A stretch of DNA of 64,000 bases, from positions 3,844,001-3,908,000 of the forward strand of contig NZ_UGSI01000001.1 of the NCBI RefSeq assembly GCF_900454495.1, written 5' to 3'. Of this stretch, positions 8,432 through 17,025 are shown piece by piece; the stretch's first letter is position 1, and the number at the start of each line of letters is the position of its first letter. Position numbers and translations under genes: made by a program. The notes beneath the pieces are model-generated. The model was given only the letters and a program-made list of their open reading frames with translations. It searched no databases and was not told the DNA's origin. The DNA comes from Paenibacillus macerans. Its GTDB lineage: Bacteria; Bacillota; Bacilli; Paenibacillales; Paenibacillaceae.

Positions 8432-9385
8432 CTACACGTATGAACTCGTTACACGGTTCTTAATGTATTTGCATCGCTTCTTTGAACACCATTTATTCCA
8501 GAAGTCTTTACACTCATCGAACGCTAAATTTCTTGCAGTCATATAATCCATATTATCTTCTAGATACTGAATGCATTTGGAATACGTTCGGACGATATCT
8601 TCCGTTACTTTGCTGGGTATCTCCCTGCCGGTAATTTTCAACGTAGTAACCCCCATCTCATACAGCTTCCCTACACTGCATAAAGAACAATACAGGTTAC
8701 TGTCATAGTAGGGATAGTCCTTCTCCAGAATATCTTCGGTGATGACATCATATTTGGATTTACACGGAAAGCCGAAATCAAGCTCTTCGCCCATATTATG
8801 GTATAGACTGCATCTTCCGTTTAGGAATGTTCCCCCGAAGTTCGCGAAAACTTCTATATCTATACCTTCGACTTGGCAAATTTCCCTGATCTCCTGGGTC
8901 AGCATTTGATATTCGAGTGTGACTCTTCTAAACCCAAGCTCTTTAAAAAATTTCACCTGCTCCGCATTTATCGTAGCCAAATAAACACTTGCAAAGCATG
9001 GAATGTCGATATTATGCTCCCTTATCAATAAATACTGGCCGATATCCGCAACAACCACATTGTCAATGCCACATTGTATTCCGGTTTGGATATATTCGAT
9101 AAAATTTTGTTCGATTCTGCTTCTCTCCTCACTTGGCAAACTGAATTGCGGAAGGTTTGTAAGAAAGCTGACACTCGCATTATGCCGATGAGCCAAATCG
9201 ACGGTCTTTTTTAATTCGGTTTCGTCAATCGTAATCCGGGAGTTATGGACGTTGGAATTCCCTCGTGCACTGTAAGCGATATTTTTAAATGCCCCATTAG
9301 AGGCGCCAAGATAAATCTCGCCCGCGCCTGCTTCCAGCATTTTCTTGGCTGAATCAAATGAAATCACAGGAGCTTTTACCTTCAT
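8432..9385 (-). CDS. U32 family iron-sulfur protein, UbiU-like partner
   Basis: 317 residues of the peptidase U32 family (TIM barrel). Members such as UbiU, UbiV and RlhA are not proteases but [4Fe-4S] proteins for oxygen-independent hydroxylation. Four Cys cluster in the second half: C192 (NGRCSLYHN), C208 (FGFPCKSKYD), C233 and C236 (LYCSLCSVG). AGGAGAG precedes the ATG. The next gene upstream is a second U32 protein of similar size, so the two probably form a heterodimer. Additional Cys near the C-terminus (WCSKKRCKY) are unusual. A role in hydroxylating the precursor peptide or another cluster substrate is inference. Confidence 0.8.
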   Translation of the reverse strand: MKVKAPVISFDSAKKMLEAGAGEIYLGASNGAFKNIAYSARGNSNVHNSRITIDETELKKTVDLAHRHNASVSFLTNLPQFSLPSEERSRIEQNFIEYIQTGIQCGIDNVVVADIGQYLLIREHNIDIPCFASVYLATINAEQVKFFKELGFRRVTLEYQMLTQEIREICQVEGIDIEVFANFGGTFLNGRCSLYHNMGEELDFGFPCKSKYDVITEDILEKDYPYYDSNLYCSLCSVGKLYEMGVTTLKITGREIPSKVTEDIVRTYSKCIQYLEDNMDYMTARNLAFDECKDFWNKWCSKKRCKYIKNRVTSSYV

Positions 9386-9436
9386 AAAATAATCTCTCCT
9401 AACCGAAAAAACGTGATTGTTATAATTTTCACAAAG

Positions 9437-10294
9437 TCAAGCATAAACATAAGTCCCAAAATGACTATCCTCAACACCGTACGTGATTAAATGGGACATA
9501 TCCAGTAATAGCTCTTGATCGGGATTTCGGTAGTAGGTTATATTTCCGGCAACATAATAATCGGGAACCATCCTTTTTACTTCCTTGCTTGGTTCAATAT
9601 ATCCGTCCTCTTTTAGACTCCATACTTTGGACAATCTAAGTACGGCCGGTTTCTCGCATTTATCCTTGCATGCCGGATAGCTCAAACTATGATACTGGGC
9701 TTGACTGCAGATTCTGCTGGAAGATCCGATGATCGTATTTAAATGGACTATGATATCGAATCCGTTTTGCGCAATTTCTTTTAATCCCTCCGCATTTTTA
9801 TGGTTTGCACTAAGATGAGCTCCTTCGATCCCCATGTCCTTAAACATTTTAATTTTCCTGGGGTCATTCAGCGCGAAACCATTCATGTATTTTTTGACGA
9901 AGTCTTCCTCATTTCTGTTCAGATGATCCGACCAAGGACAATCGGAGAACGATTTGGTCAATAACCTCCCGAGGTAAAACTTTATATTTGAGTATTTATA
10001 CTTGTTCGCAACGTAATAAAGCACGCCGTAATCATTAAAAGTTATTGAATCTATGGCGTTCGCGGAAATCAAGTCATCTATCGCATCCTTGGCCAATTGC
10101 AAGTTCATTTGCGACACAAGAGGAGTAATGATATGGATTTCCATATCTTTAATCTTATTTTTCAGATCAACAATTTCATTTTTATGCGGCAGTTTGTAAA
10201 TACATCCCTCGCTTCCAAGAAAAAGGCATTTATTTTTGTTCATCTTTTCCCATTCAACCTCATCATATTTGCGTATAAAAAGTCCTGTCTTCAT
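9437..10294 (-). CDS. U32 family iron-sulfur protein, UbiV-like partner
   Basis: 285 residues, U32 family. C196, C209 and C213 (ICSQAQYHSLSYPACKDKC) are spaced 13 and 4, the same spacing as I recall for the cluster ligands C180, C193 and C197 of E. coli UbiV; C31 near the N-terminus would match the fourth ligand C39. This supports a [4Fe-4S] protein related to UbiV. The ATG overlaps the stop of the radical SAM gene as ATGA. An upstream in-frame ATG exists but would overlap that gene by 58 bases. The size (UbiV is about 290 residues) and the pairing with the next gene support a UbiU/V-like complex. Confidence 0.8.
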   Translation of the reverse strand: MKTGLFIRKYDEVEWEKMNKNKCLFLGSEGCIYKLPHKNEIVDLKNKIKDMEIHIITPLVSQMNLQLAKDAIDDLISANAIDSITFNDYGVLYYVANKYKYSNIKFYLGRLLTKSFSDCPWSDHLNRNEEDFVKKYMNGFALNDPRKIKMFKDMGIEGAHLSANHKNAEGLKEIAQNGFDIIVHLNTIIGSSSRICSQAQYHSLSYPACKDKCEKPAVLRLSKVWSLKEDGYIEPSKEVKRMVPDYYVAGNITYYRNPDQELLLDMSHLITYGVEDSHFGTYVYA

Positions 10295-11694
10295 TCCATC
10301 ACCGATCCTATTTCGTTGATTTTTAAATTTTCCGTAATGAGTGCACATTTTCCGGAGCTAAATTTAAAATTCCGCGCGGCCAAGTTCTCTCTGCAAACGC
10401 AACTATTTATACAAAGAGAGTAATCATCGCAATTCTGGCATAAGCTGTTTACTGATTTAACAATTCTGTATCCGTCAAAATATCTGGATTCCTTCCAGAT
10501 CCAAGACAAGGAATAATCGCGGACATTGAAACCCGAAGCAGCGGAACAAGCACAAGCAGCCGTATCGCCGCTTTCGGTAACGTAGAGCATATACATTCCG
10601 CCCTCGCAAATTTGCAGCGGTTTCTCATCCTGCAAAAACGACTGCGGCGCGGAAATATACAGCCTTTGTTTGAGCTCCTCCCTCCTTTCTTTGATTAATG
10701 CCAGTGCATTTTTCAAGTCCGACACATCCAATTTGATCTCATTCCATATATTCTTGGCATCCCCAACCGGCATCACCGGATAGAAGTAAACACTATATAG
10801 TTTATTCTCTAAACAGAATTTAATTATCTCATCGATGAAACCAATACTTTCATTTGTCAAAACGCTGCATATGCCCAAACGGATACCGTAATCCATTAAT
10901 CCGCTTATTTGTTTAATATTCTTTTCAATATATTGGTTCCGGACTCTATCTTCGTAAAACTTACAACTCATATTGTAGGAGACCTGAACTTCATCCAGAT
11001 GCGAATTAACTATGGATTGAAAATATTTGTCGATATGGTACCCGCTTGTCAACAATACTTTTCTTTTGTAACCTAAGTCAGATGCGTAACCAATTAGTTC
11101 AAAAGTTTCCTCCGCAACTTCATCATGCAAAGGTTCCCCGCCTGTTAAAGCGATCGTTTGTGCTCCCAACTCATAAGCTTCGTAAATTACTTTTTTCTTT
11201 TCCTCTAAAGATAACTGTTCTGAGGGGTTATATTCTTTCTTGCTGCAATATGTACAATTAAACGGGCATTTATGGGTAACGGCCAACTCTAATTTCCCTA
11301 AAGAAATAAATTCGTTAGTTTTTTTCGCGGCAGAAACGGATCTGGCGTAATTCAATATCTTCACGGGATTATAAGAATAATGTTTGTGCAACTCTTTTTT
11401 CCTCGGTTCAAACTTCAGAAATTGTTCTTCAACCAGTTGATTCAATAGATCGTTAATTTCATGGATGGACATATCGAAGTCGGCATCATATCTCCGGATG
11501 TTGTCACTTACCTCCAAAGAATTATTCATTCCTTCCGAAAACAAATATACCAAGAGCTGATTAAAATTTACTTTCCTTTCTCTCCCGTACTCCGTGACAA
11601 TCTTAAAATCGTTATCGCCCATCTTAAACAGGCCTTGCTTAGGTTGGGAGAATGAAAATTCGAAATTCGATAAACTCAATTTTTTCACCCGCAT
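10291..11694 (-). CDS. Radical SAM/SPASM peptide maturase
   Basis: 467 residues. The N-terminal 100 residues look like a PqqD-type recognition domain (FKIVTEYGRERKVNFNQLLV and a following helix bundle). The radical SAM core starts at about 137 with the cluster motif C-x3-C-x2-C (CPFNCTYC), followed by the SAM-binding LTGGEPL. The C-terminus holds a SPASM-type region with Cys pairs (ACACSA, LCQNCDDYSLCINSCVC) for auxiliary Fe-S clusters, as in sactipeptide and other RiPP maturases. It is the first gene of the cluster, behind a strong promoter. A TTG at 11703 is an alternative start. The bond it makes cannot be read from sequence. Confidence 0.9.
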   Translation of the reverse strand: MRVKKLSLSNFEFSFSQPKQGLFKMGDNDFKIVTEYGRERKVNFNQLLVYLFSEGMNNSLEVSDNIRRYDADFDMSIHEINDLLNQLVEEQFLKFEPRKKELHKHYSYNPVKILNYARSVSAAKKTNEFISLGKLELAVTHKCPFNCTYCSKKEYNPSEQLSLEEKKKVIYEAYELGAQTIALTGGEPLHDEVAEETFELIGYASDLGYKRKVLLTSGYHIDKYFQSIVNSHLDEVQVSYNMSCKFYEDRVRNQYIEKNIKQISGLMDYGIRLGICSVLTNESIGFIDEIIKFCLENKLYSVYFYPVMPVGDAKNIWNEIKLDVSDLKNALALIKERREELKQRLYISAPQSFLQDEKPLQICEGGMYMLYVTESGDTAACACSAASGFNVRDYSLSWIWKESRYFDGYRIVKSVNSLCQNCDDYSLCINSCVCRENLAARNFKFSSGKCALITENLKINEIGSVME

Positions 11695-11744
11695 TCGTTT
11701 CAAAAGTTAAACTTTCTTCCAGTTTGTGGTTAATACTCTTTACT

Positions 11745-11773
11745 ATAATATACCTCTAAGATTATGTGTTCAA
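11745..11773 (-). promoter_or_regulatory. Sigma-A promoter of the peptide cluster
   Basis: On the minus strand TTGAAC (11768-11773) and TATTAT (11745-11750) are separated by exactly 17 bases, about 50 bases before the radical SAM start. This is the best promoter match in the AT-rich region and probably drives the whole cluster down to the MFS gene. Confidence 0.65.
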
Positions 11774-11836
11774 ATTACTTTTATGTTTGATTTTGTAATA
11801 AAAAGCAATATAAAGTCAAAAGTTATTACTATTTTG

Positions 11837-11849
11837 TGAACTCAGTTCA
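11837..11849. promoter_or_regulatory. Palindrome TGAACT-C-AGTTCA, possible operator
   Basis: A perfect 6-1-6 dyad lies 64 bases upstream of the -35 box of the peptide cluster. A second weak -35-like TTGACT is at 11814-11819 between the dyad and the main promoter. It may bind a cluster regulator, though none is encoded inside the cluster. Confidence 0.4.
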
Positions 11850-11859
11850 AACTTAATAA

Positions 11860-11899
11860 AAAAACTGCATCGTCTTTGGATTAAGACAACACAGTTTTT
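11860..11899 (-). terminator. Terminator upstream of the peptide cluster
   Basis: On the minus strand AAAAACTG pairs with CAGTTTTT and an inner GTCTT pairs with AAGAC; the outer arm runs into TTTTTTTATT. It would stop transcripts arriving from the right (methyltransferase remnant, beta-helix gene) and isolate the peptide cluster. Confidence 0.55.
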
Positions 11900-12074
11900 G
11901 CCAAGATGTGTACAAGGCTTTTTCTTTTGCAAAAGCCAGGGCGATTCCGACGATGATCAGGAACAAAATGACACAAAGGAATGCCGATCATCCGGCGTCA
12001 TAGCATTAAGTGGTATAAGATGCGCCGACTGGCTGGAGACAAATGGATAGGCCGATTGTTTAGCTTTTTCACAT

Positions 12075-12110
12075 CCGCTCAGGCCTGATGGGGCCTTGGC
12101 GAATACTCTA
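12075..12110. repeat. Right copy of direct repeat bracketing the peptide cluster
   Basis: This copy starts CGCTCAGGCC and ends GGCCTTGGCG, making an imperfect hairpin (CGC-AGGCC with GGCCT-GCG). It matches 3034-3059 at 23 of 26 positions. It lies just beyond the 3' end of the deleted methyltransferase. Confidence 0.5.
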
Positions 12111-12479
12111 TTTCCGAGAATCAAGGATAAACAAAGATGCATCATAACCCATGAATATTTTACTTCCGGTATAGAAAGTTTTAGATTGAATATCCCTGTA
12201 TCCGATTTTTGTCATCATGTCAGTTAACTCTGCCTGATCAAACCCGTTATGGACCATATCAGAAACTATTTTTTCATTTTTATTAAAATCTACGATTAGT
12301 AAATGTCCGCTTTCATTTAGAACCTCATATAATCTTGATAAAACTAACTCAACATCATGAATATGGAGTAAAACCTGAGCCATAAAAATATTGGTATTTG
12401 ATGATACCTTTGCGATTTGAATTCTTTCAGAGGTGTCATACTTATTAGCTATCATCTCAAACTTATCCGTATTCCCCAT
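12108..12479 (-). pseudogene. Class I SAM methyltransferase with internal deletion
   Basis: The first 28 codons (MGNTDKFEMIANKYDTSERI and following) are a typical N-terminus of a small SAM-dependent methyltransferase. They are joined directly to the post-core part (FMAQVLLHIHDVELVLSRLY, then GHLLIVDFNKNEK). The SAM-binding motif I (usually D-x-G-x-G) and about 80 residues are missing, leaving 123 residues against an expected 200 or so. The frame is kept, but the product cannot bind SAM normally. Just upstream in the same frame is GTAPYGYRLE, which resembles a serine recombinase fragment. Confidence 0.7.
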
Positions 12480-12604
12480 TATTAACACCAATAAACCTAC
12501 AGATATTTCAAGGCGATAGCCATAAGGGGCTGTGCCGCAGCAAGGGCGTCCCTCCTGATCCATCTGACCCAAGGCAGTCTTGGTTTTTCTTACTTTCCGA
12601 CAAT

Positions 12605-14845
12605 TTATTGCTCAACTACCCCAAAATCATCCACATAAACATATGCTGTGCCAGGCTTCTTGTAAGCATACACTGTTGCCCTGGTAGCGCCTGCTCCGGT
12701 TGTAAAAGGAATGTTTACCATTGTCCATGATGTACTGTCAGATGTTGCAGATGCATCCGTTCCTTCAAAGCCATTAACGCCAATCTGAATCTGCTCACCT
12801 ATGTCTGCCTTCACCCAAGCGGTACACACATAGCTGGTATTAGGACTTAGCCCTGTAAGTACCTGCTCGATACCATCTTCTCCGGGTCCCAATCTAACAC
12901 TCTTAGAGCCGCTTCTTGGTACCGGTACGCTTACAGCAGTATCTGAATATGTTGCTGCCCATGGTGAGATTATCCCTTTCTCGAAATCAGATTGCCTTAC
13001 GTTATTAACATAAAGTAAGCTGACACTCTCAAAAACCGGGTCCGGAGGTGAAGAAAAATCATGCCCGGCCGTCCAGTCAGTTCCACCGAACTCATATGCT
13101 CCAATATCCGGGGCCGCACCAACATAATCATTCGTGATTCCGGATATTACAACCCCTGCATTAATAGCTGGAGAAGTGGACTGCAGCCTGAAATCATATG
13201 CTGTGGGATTCACAAATAACGGATTGGTTTCTGAGGTAATATTATTTCCCTCTATATGAGTACCAGGCAGTTTAAAGGCTGTAGTAAAGATATTGTTGAA
13301 AATTCTGTCGCCGTACATATCTGACTGAAAATTACTTCCCCAATATCCTACATTTCCGTTACTGTAGGTGGTATTGTTATATATCAGGTTAAAATTACTG
13401 GGTGTATTCAATCTTATCCCTGTATAGTTTCCCCATACAACATTATGATGCACAATATAGCCCTTGCTACCGTTATCCAGATAGATACCCGTGCCGGAAT
13501 AATTCTTTGCCAGATTATCATGGATGTAATTATGATGAATTACCGTCCCTTGCCCATCCCAGGCAAATTCATAGAGTATTCCGCAGTCTTTTGTCAGCTT
13601 TCCTGCATTGTACAGATTATTATATTGTATCCGGCTGTTTTGGGTAGGCATAAATATCAGGTGACGCCCAGCGTTATATACCGTATTATGACTGATTAGA
13701 TGGTTTGCCCCCAATAGATAGATTGCCGGAATATCCGCTGCCGAATAATTGGCTTCATGAATAAGATTATTAATTACTTTATTTCCTGTTCCCTCTATAC
13801 TCACCAGATTACCGGAACTGTAGGTCAAAGTACTGTCTCTAAGCTCATTATTGGTACCGGACATAAATATCCCTGTACTGTATTGTCTGGTAACATCCGA
13901 ATCATGACTGACATATTCCGCAATCATATTAGAAACTTTACAGTAATTAGAATTAGACATTTTAATGCTGGAGGCAAAGATATTAATTCCGGTAATATTT
14001 ATGTAAGAGCGGGAACTTAAATCAAATGCATAAGTCCGCTTCTTTGCTTCTACTGTCAAAGTATTCGGATCAACTCCACCAGGGGCCCATAAATAAAGTC
14101 TGCCAGTAATGCTGTCATAATACCATTCTCCCGCACTGTCAAGATCTTCAAGATTACCAGTAATATAATAGCTGTTACCGCCTGTCGCTGCAGCAGCCAT
14201 TTGATCAAAGGTAATGGAGCCGTCCCTTGAGCCGGTAATGGTACTTTTATAAGATTTATAGCCTGTTCCCGGAACACTCCAAACCGTTTTGCCAACCCAG
14301 TATCCAGGTGCCTGAGTTAAGTCCCCATCCTTGATGGTTGTAGTGGAGCCGGAATCAACGGTTGCATATGTTGAATTTAAGGGATCAAGTGTTGGTGAAT
14401 TGGGCCATCTGGCTTCAAATTGCAATTGCTTATTAACAAATATCTGATTTTTTGTTCCAAGGGAACCCGTCATTTCCGCATAATAGATGGATCCGGAGTA
14501 ATTTTCCCAGCCAGTAACCGGATCGGCACCGGATACCGTTACGTTCTCTCCTGTATAAGCCTTAAAGTTTATGGGATTTGCAGAAGTTCCGGAAGTATGA
14601 AGTGTTACTGTTTCCCGGTATGTACCACCTCGTATGATGCAGGTATCTCCGGCTTTCATGGTATCTGCTGCCTTTTGTATGGTTTTCCATGGATTTGATA
14701 GTGTACCGGTTCCAGTAATGTCATTCCCCGTTGTAGAAACATAATATACGGAATTTGCCTTTACAGTTTTCCCACCCAGATTAAAAGCAAATACATAAAT
14801 CATCATAATTACAACTAAAAATCTAATGCCTATTCTCTTATTCAT
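12605..14845 (-). CDS. Secreted right-handed beta-helix protein with C-terminal CBM-like domain
   Basis: 746 residues. Residues 1-31 are a signal peptide (basic start, hydrophobic core, cut near VKANS). From about 34, VYYVSTTGNDITGTGTLSNP and WKTIQKAADTMKAGDTCIIRGGTYRE is the usual entry to pectate-lyase-like beta-helix proteins. Many rungs with repeated N-N and H-N steps follow to about residue 590 (SPAINAG, DIGAYEFGG). The last 130 residues form a jelly-roll like CBM4/9/22 modules. Such proteins act on or bind cell-wall polysaccharides; catalytic residues are not clear, so lyase, glycosidase or binding roles are open. AGGAGG precedes the ATG. AT-rich; probably acquired. Confidence 0.8.
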   Translation of the reverse strand: MNKRIGIRFLVVIMMIYVFAFNLGGKTVKANSVYYVSTTGNDITGTGTLSNPWKTIQKAADTMKAGDTCIIRGGTYRETVTLHTSGTSANPINFKAYTGENVTVSGADPVTGWENYSGSIYYAEMTGSLGTKNQIFVNKQLQFEARWPNSPTLDPLNSTYATVDSGSTTTIKDGDLTQAPGYWVGKTVWSVPGTGYKSYKSTITGSRDGSITFDQMAAAATGGNSYYITGNLEDLDSAGEWYYDSITGRLYLWAPGGVDPNTLTVEAKKRTYAFDLSSRSYINITGINIFASSIKMSNSNYCKVSNMIAEYVSHDSDVTRQYSTGIFMSGTNNELRDSTLTYSSGNLVSIEGTGNKVINNLIHEANYSAADIPAIYLLGANHLISHNTVYNAGRHLIFMPTQNSRIQYNNLYNAGKLTKDCGILYEFAWDGQGTVIHHNYIHDNLAKNYSGTGIYLDNGSKGYIVHHNVVWGNYTGIRLNTPSNFNLIYNNTTYSNGNVGYWGSNFQSDMYGDRIFNNIFTTAFKLPGTHIEGNNITSETNPLFVNPTAYDFRLQSTSPAINAGVVISGITNDYVGAAPDIGAYEFGGTDWTAGHDFSSPPDPVFESVSLLYVNNVRQSDFEKGIISPWAATYSDTAVSVPVPRSGSKSVRLGPGEDGIEQVLTGLSPNTSYVCTAWVKADIGEQIQIGVNGFEGTDASATSDSTSWTMVNIPFTTGAGATRATVYAYKKPGTAYVYVDDFGVVEQ

Positions 14846-15188
14846 AGCTTACCTCCTGTAATGAATTCTATTTTTAGATACGGCTTCTACGCCTCGGCTT
14901 AAGTTCACTGCTAGGTATGTTCTAATATAGAAATTTATGTATATAAGCCCTAATTATTTAATCGACTTATACCGACTTAAAGTTTATGATTCGTGAAAAT
15001 GCGATCATCGAGGAAGCGGAAAACACCTCAAACTATGAGCCGGGATTATTCGGGCATGCCGAATTCAACCTTGTTCATAAACTGGTCAACAAGTACCCGG
15101 ATAAATTATATTTGGCAAAAGAAAAGACAGCCCTGCGGCTGTCGTCGAGTTTTAGCTTTGGATGGTGATGTAGGGAGTACATTTTTGC
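14846..15188. other. Intergenic stretch with a faint gene fragment
   Basis: No intact gene is seen. On the plus strand at 14986-15168 a frame contains FGHAEFNLVHKLVNKYPDKL, which looks like real protein and faintly recalls the late part of quinolinate synthase (NadA); I cannot confirm this. The fragment has no good ribosome binding site and ends in unrelated residues, so it is probably debris. Confidence 0.3.
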
Positions 15189-15858
15189 TTACTGTCTCAG
15201 CACTTTGACTTCTTCCATAGACAACCCCGTTGCTTCCGAAACAGTTTGCAGATCTACCCCTTTGTTCAGAAGTCTGATGGCAATTTCTTTGCTTGTTTCC
15301 GTCTTGGCTCCCTCAATTCGGGATTTCTCATCGCTCAGCGCCTTCATTCGGGCGTCATAAGCCATGCGCGCTGCCCGATCCTGGCTCAGAAACTCCAGCG
15401 TATCCATCGCTTTTTTCAGCATCGGCTCCTTCATCGTCAGCACCTCCCAATTTGATTTATCTACACCCTTTAAAAACAGCAGCCAGTTCACCAGACCGCC
15501 TTCTTCAAGCTCTGCTGCATGCTCATTCAGCTTGGTCAGCTCGATGATGTGAATCTCAATATCATCTAGGAGCAGTGTACGTTTTTCCATATTGATACGG
15601 GTTGAACAATTGCATTTCGATATTCAAAAGTTAGCCCTTGGCTGTCTTGGCCTTGATGTCCATAATCGACTGCTTATCATTCGGACTGTCTGGCTCAGTG
15701 TAAGGGTTGAGCAGTACAATCTCGGTTAGCGGCGATTCGCCTGCCTCGCGAAACGTGCTGTTCAAAAAAGCCAGCAACACATCCTTATTACGCTCACTTC
15801 CAAAAATTCGCTTGAAGATCACATCGACACGCGGATCCAGCAGCTCGAACATGCGCAT
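15189..15858 (-). pseudogene. Rpn-type PD-(D/E)XK nuclease/transposase, broken
   Basis: The 5' part (15631-15858) reads MRMFELLDPRVDVIFKRIFG, then NPYTEPDSPNDKQSIMDIKAK, the N-terminus of Rpn recombination-promoting nucleases. A stop follows; a shifted frame carries on with LNIEMQLFNPY, holding the expected E-x-Q of the active site. The 3' part (15189-15590) has the family C-terminus with LLNKGVDLQTVSEATGLSME. About 100 residues between FNPY and LLLDDIEIHI are lost. So there is a frameshift plus an internal deletion. Intact relatives are about 290 residues. Mobile-element debris at the edge of the accessory region. Confidence 0.85.
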
Positions 15859-15880
15859 CTCACTCCATTCCTTATTCCCT

Positions 15881-15914
15881 TAAAAGCGGACCGCCAAATG
15901 TAAGGCGATCCGCT
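15881..15914 (-). terminator. Terminator of the sugar ABC operon
   Basis: On the minus strand AGCGGAtCGCC pairs with GGCGGtCCGCT around an 8-base loop, followed by TTTTAAGG. It lies 15 bases beyond the binding-protein stop. Confidence 0.8.
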
Positions 15915-15928
15915 TCCGGCTTGCTTCA

Positions 15929-16951
15929 TTAGAAATTAAATTGTTCGACGTTTTCTTTCGTAAATTCGGTCGGCGGACCCATGATGACCGTTTTGTTGTC
16001 CGATTTCACTTGAATTTTGCTTACGCCCGGCACCTCTTGCCCATCGGTCGGAAGCTTGCCGCTAACCAAGTCTTTCGCTAAGGAAACCGTCAAATAGCCG
16101 AGGCTTTCCGGGTTCCAGAGCAGCGCGGAAGACATCGAACCGTCCAAGATGTACGGCTTCGAGTCGGTCGGCAGAGACGCGCCGACGAGCGCCACTTGGC
16201 CTTGCAGGCCTTTCTCTTGAATCGCTTGCGCCGCGCCGAGCGGAGCGACCGTCGAGAACGCCATAATTCCCTTCAAATTCGGATATGCTTTTAACAGGTC
16301 GAGCGTTTTTTGGTAAGCGACTTGCTGCTTCTCGTCGGTCGCGATTTTATCATTGACGAGCTTCAAATTCGGGTATTTTTCTTCCGCTTGCTTTTTCGCC
16401 CAGTCGATCCACGTATTGAGGTTCGCCGCCGACATGCCGCCGGTCAAGATTGCGATTTCGCCGGAATCGGTGCCCATTTTTTCGACCAATTTATCCGTTA
16501 CCGTGCGTCCGAAGATTTCGTCGTCAATTTGATGAACGGACAAATCGACGACCGATTGATCCGCAGGCGTATCCCAGTCCATCACTTTGATGCCTTGTTC
16601 TTTTGCGCGCTTGAGCACCGGCGTGAGCGATGCCGGGTCGTTCGGCGCCACCGCGATGACGTCGACTTTTTGCGAAATCAAGTCTTCAATGATTTTGACT
16701 TGCTGTGCCGCATCCGCTTGGGTCGGGCCCGTGTATATCACTTTGACGCCAAGATCTTCGCCCGCTTTTTTCGCGCCGGTCTCCGATGCGTTAAAGTACG
16801 GGATGCCGATCACTTTCGGCACGACCGCGATTTTGATCTCCCCGCCCTTCTCCTCTTGTCCGCCGCCAGACGTCGCCGAATTCGTGCCGCAGGCCGACAG
16901 CACGAGCATGCTTGCCAATACTGTCGCAATAACACTGGAAAACTTCTTCAT
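15929..16951 (-). CDS. Sugar ABC transporter substrate-binding lipoprotein (RhaS/LsrB-like)
   Basis: 340 residues. A lipoprotein signal ends in LVLSACG, so the protein is lipid-anchored outside the membrane. The rest is a type I periplasmic-binding fold: IPYFNASETGAKKAGEDLGV, DVIAVAPNDPASLTPVLKRA and MDWDTPADQSVVDLSV. This pattern is close to rhamnose and autoinducer-2 binding proteins. It is the last gene of the operon. The sugar cannot be named; the linked epimerase and ribokinase-like kinase point to a pentose or rare hexose rather than AI-2, which would need an LsrK-type kinase. GGAAGGGG lies before the ATG. Confidence 0.85.
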   Translation of the reverse strand: MKKFSSVIATVLASMLVLSACGTNSATSGGGQEEKGGEIKIAVVPKVIGIPYFNASETGAKKAGEDLGVKVIYTGPTQADAAQQVKIIEDLISQKVDVIAVAPNDPASLTPVLKRAKEQGIKVMDWDTPADQSVVDLSVHQIDDEIFGRTVTDKLVEKMGTDSGEIAILTGGMSAANLNTWIDWAKKQAEEKYPNLKLVNDKIATDEKQQVAYQKTLDLLKAYPNLKGIMAFSTVAPLGAAQAIQEKGLQGQVALVGASLPTDSKPYILDGSMSSALLWNPESLGYLTVSLAKDLVSGKLPTDGQEVPGVSKIQVKSDNKTVIMGPPTEFTKENVEQFNF

Positions 16952-17025
16952 CTCTAATTGCCCCTTCCTTTTCTTATAAGAATGAATTTATGATTCATGC
17001 CCTTCGAGAGATGGACAGGATCAAT

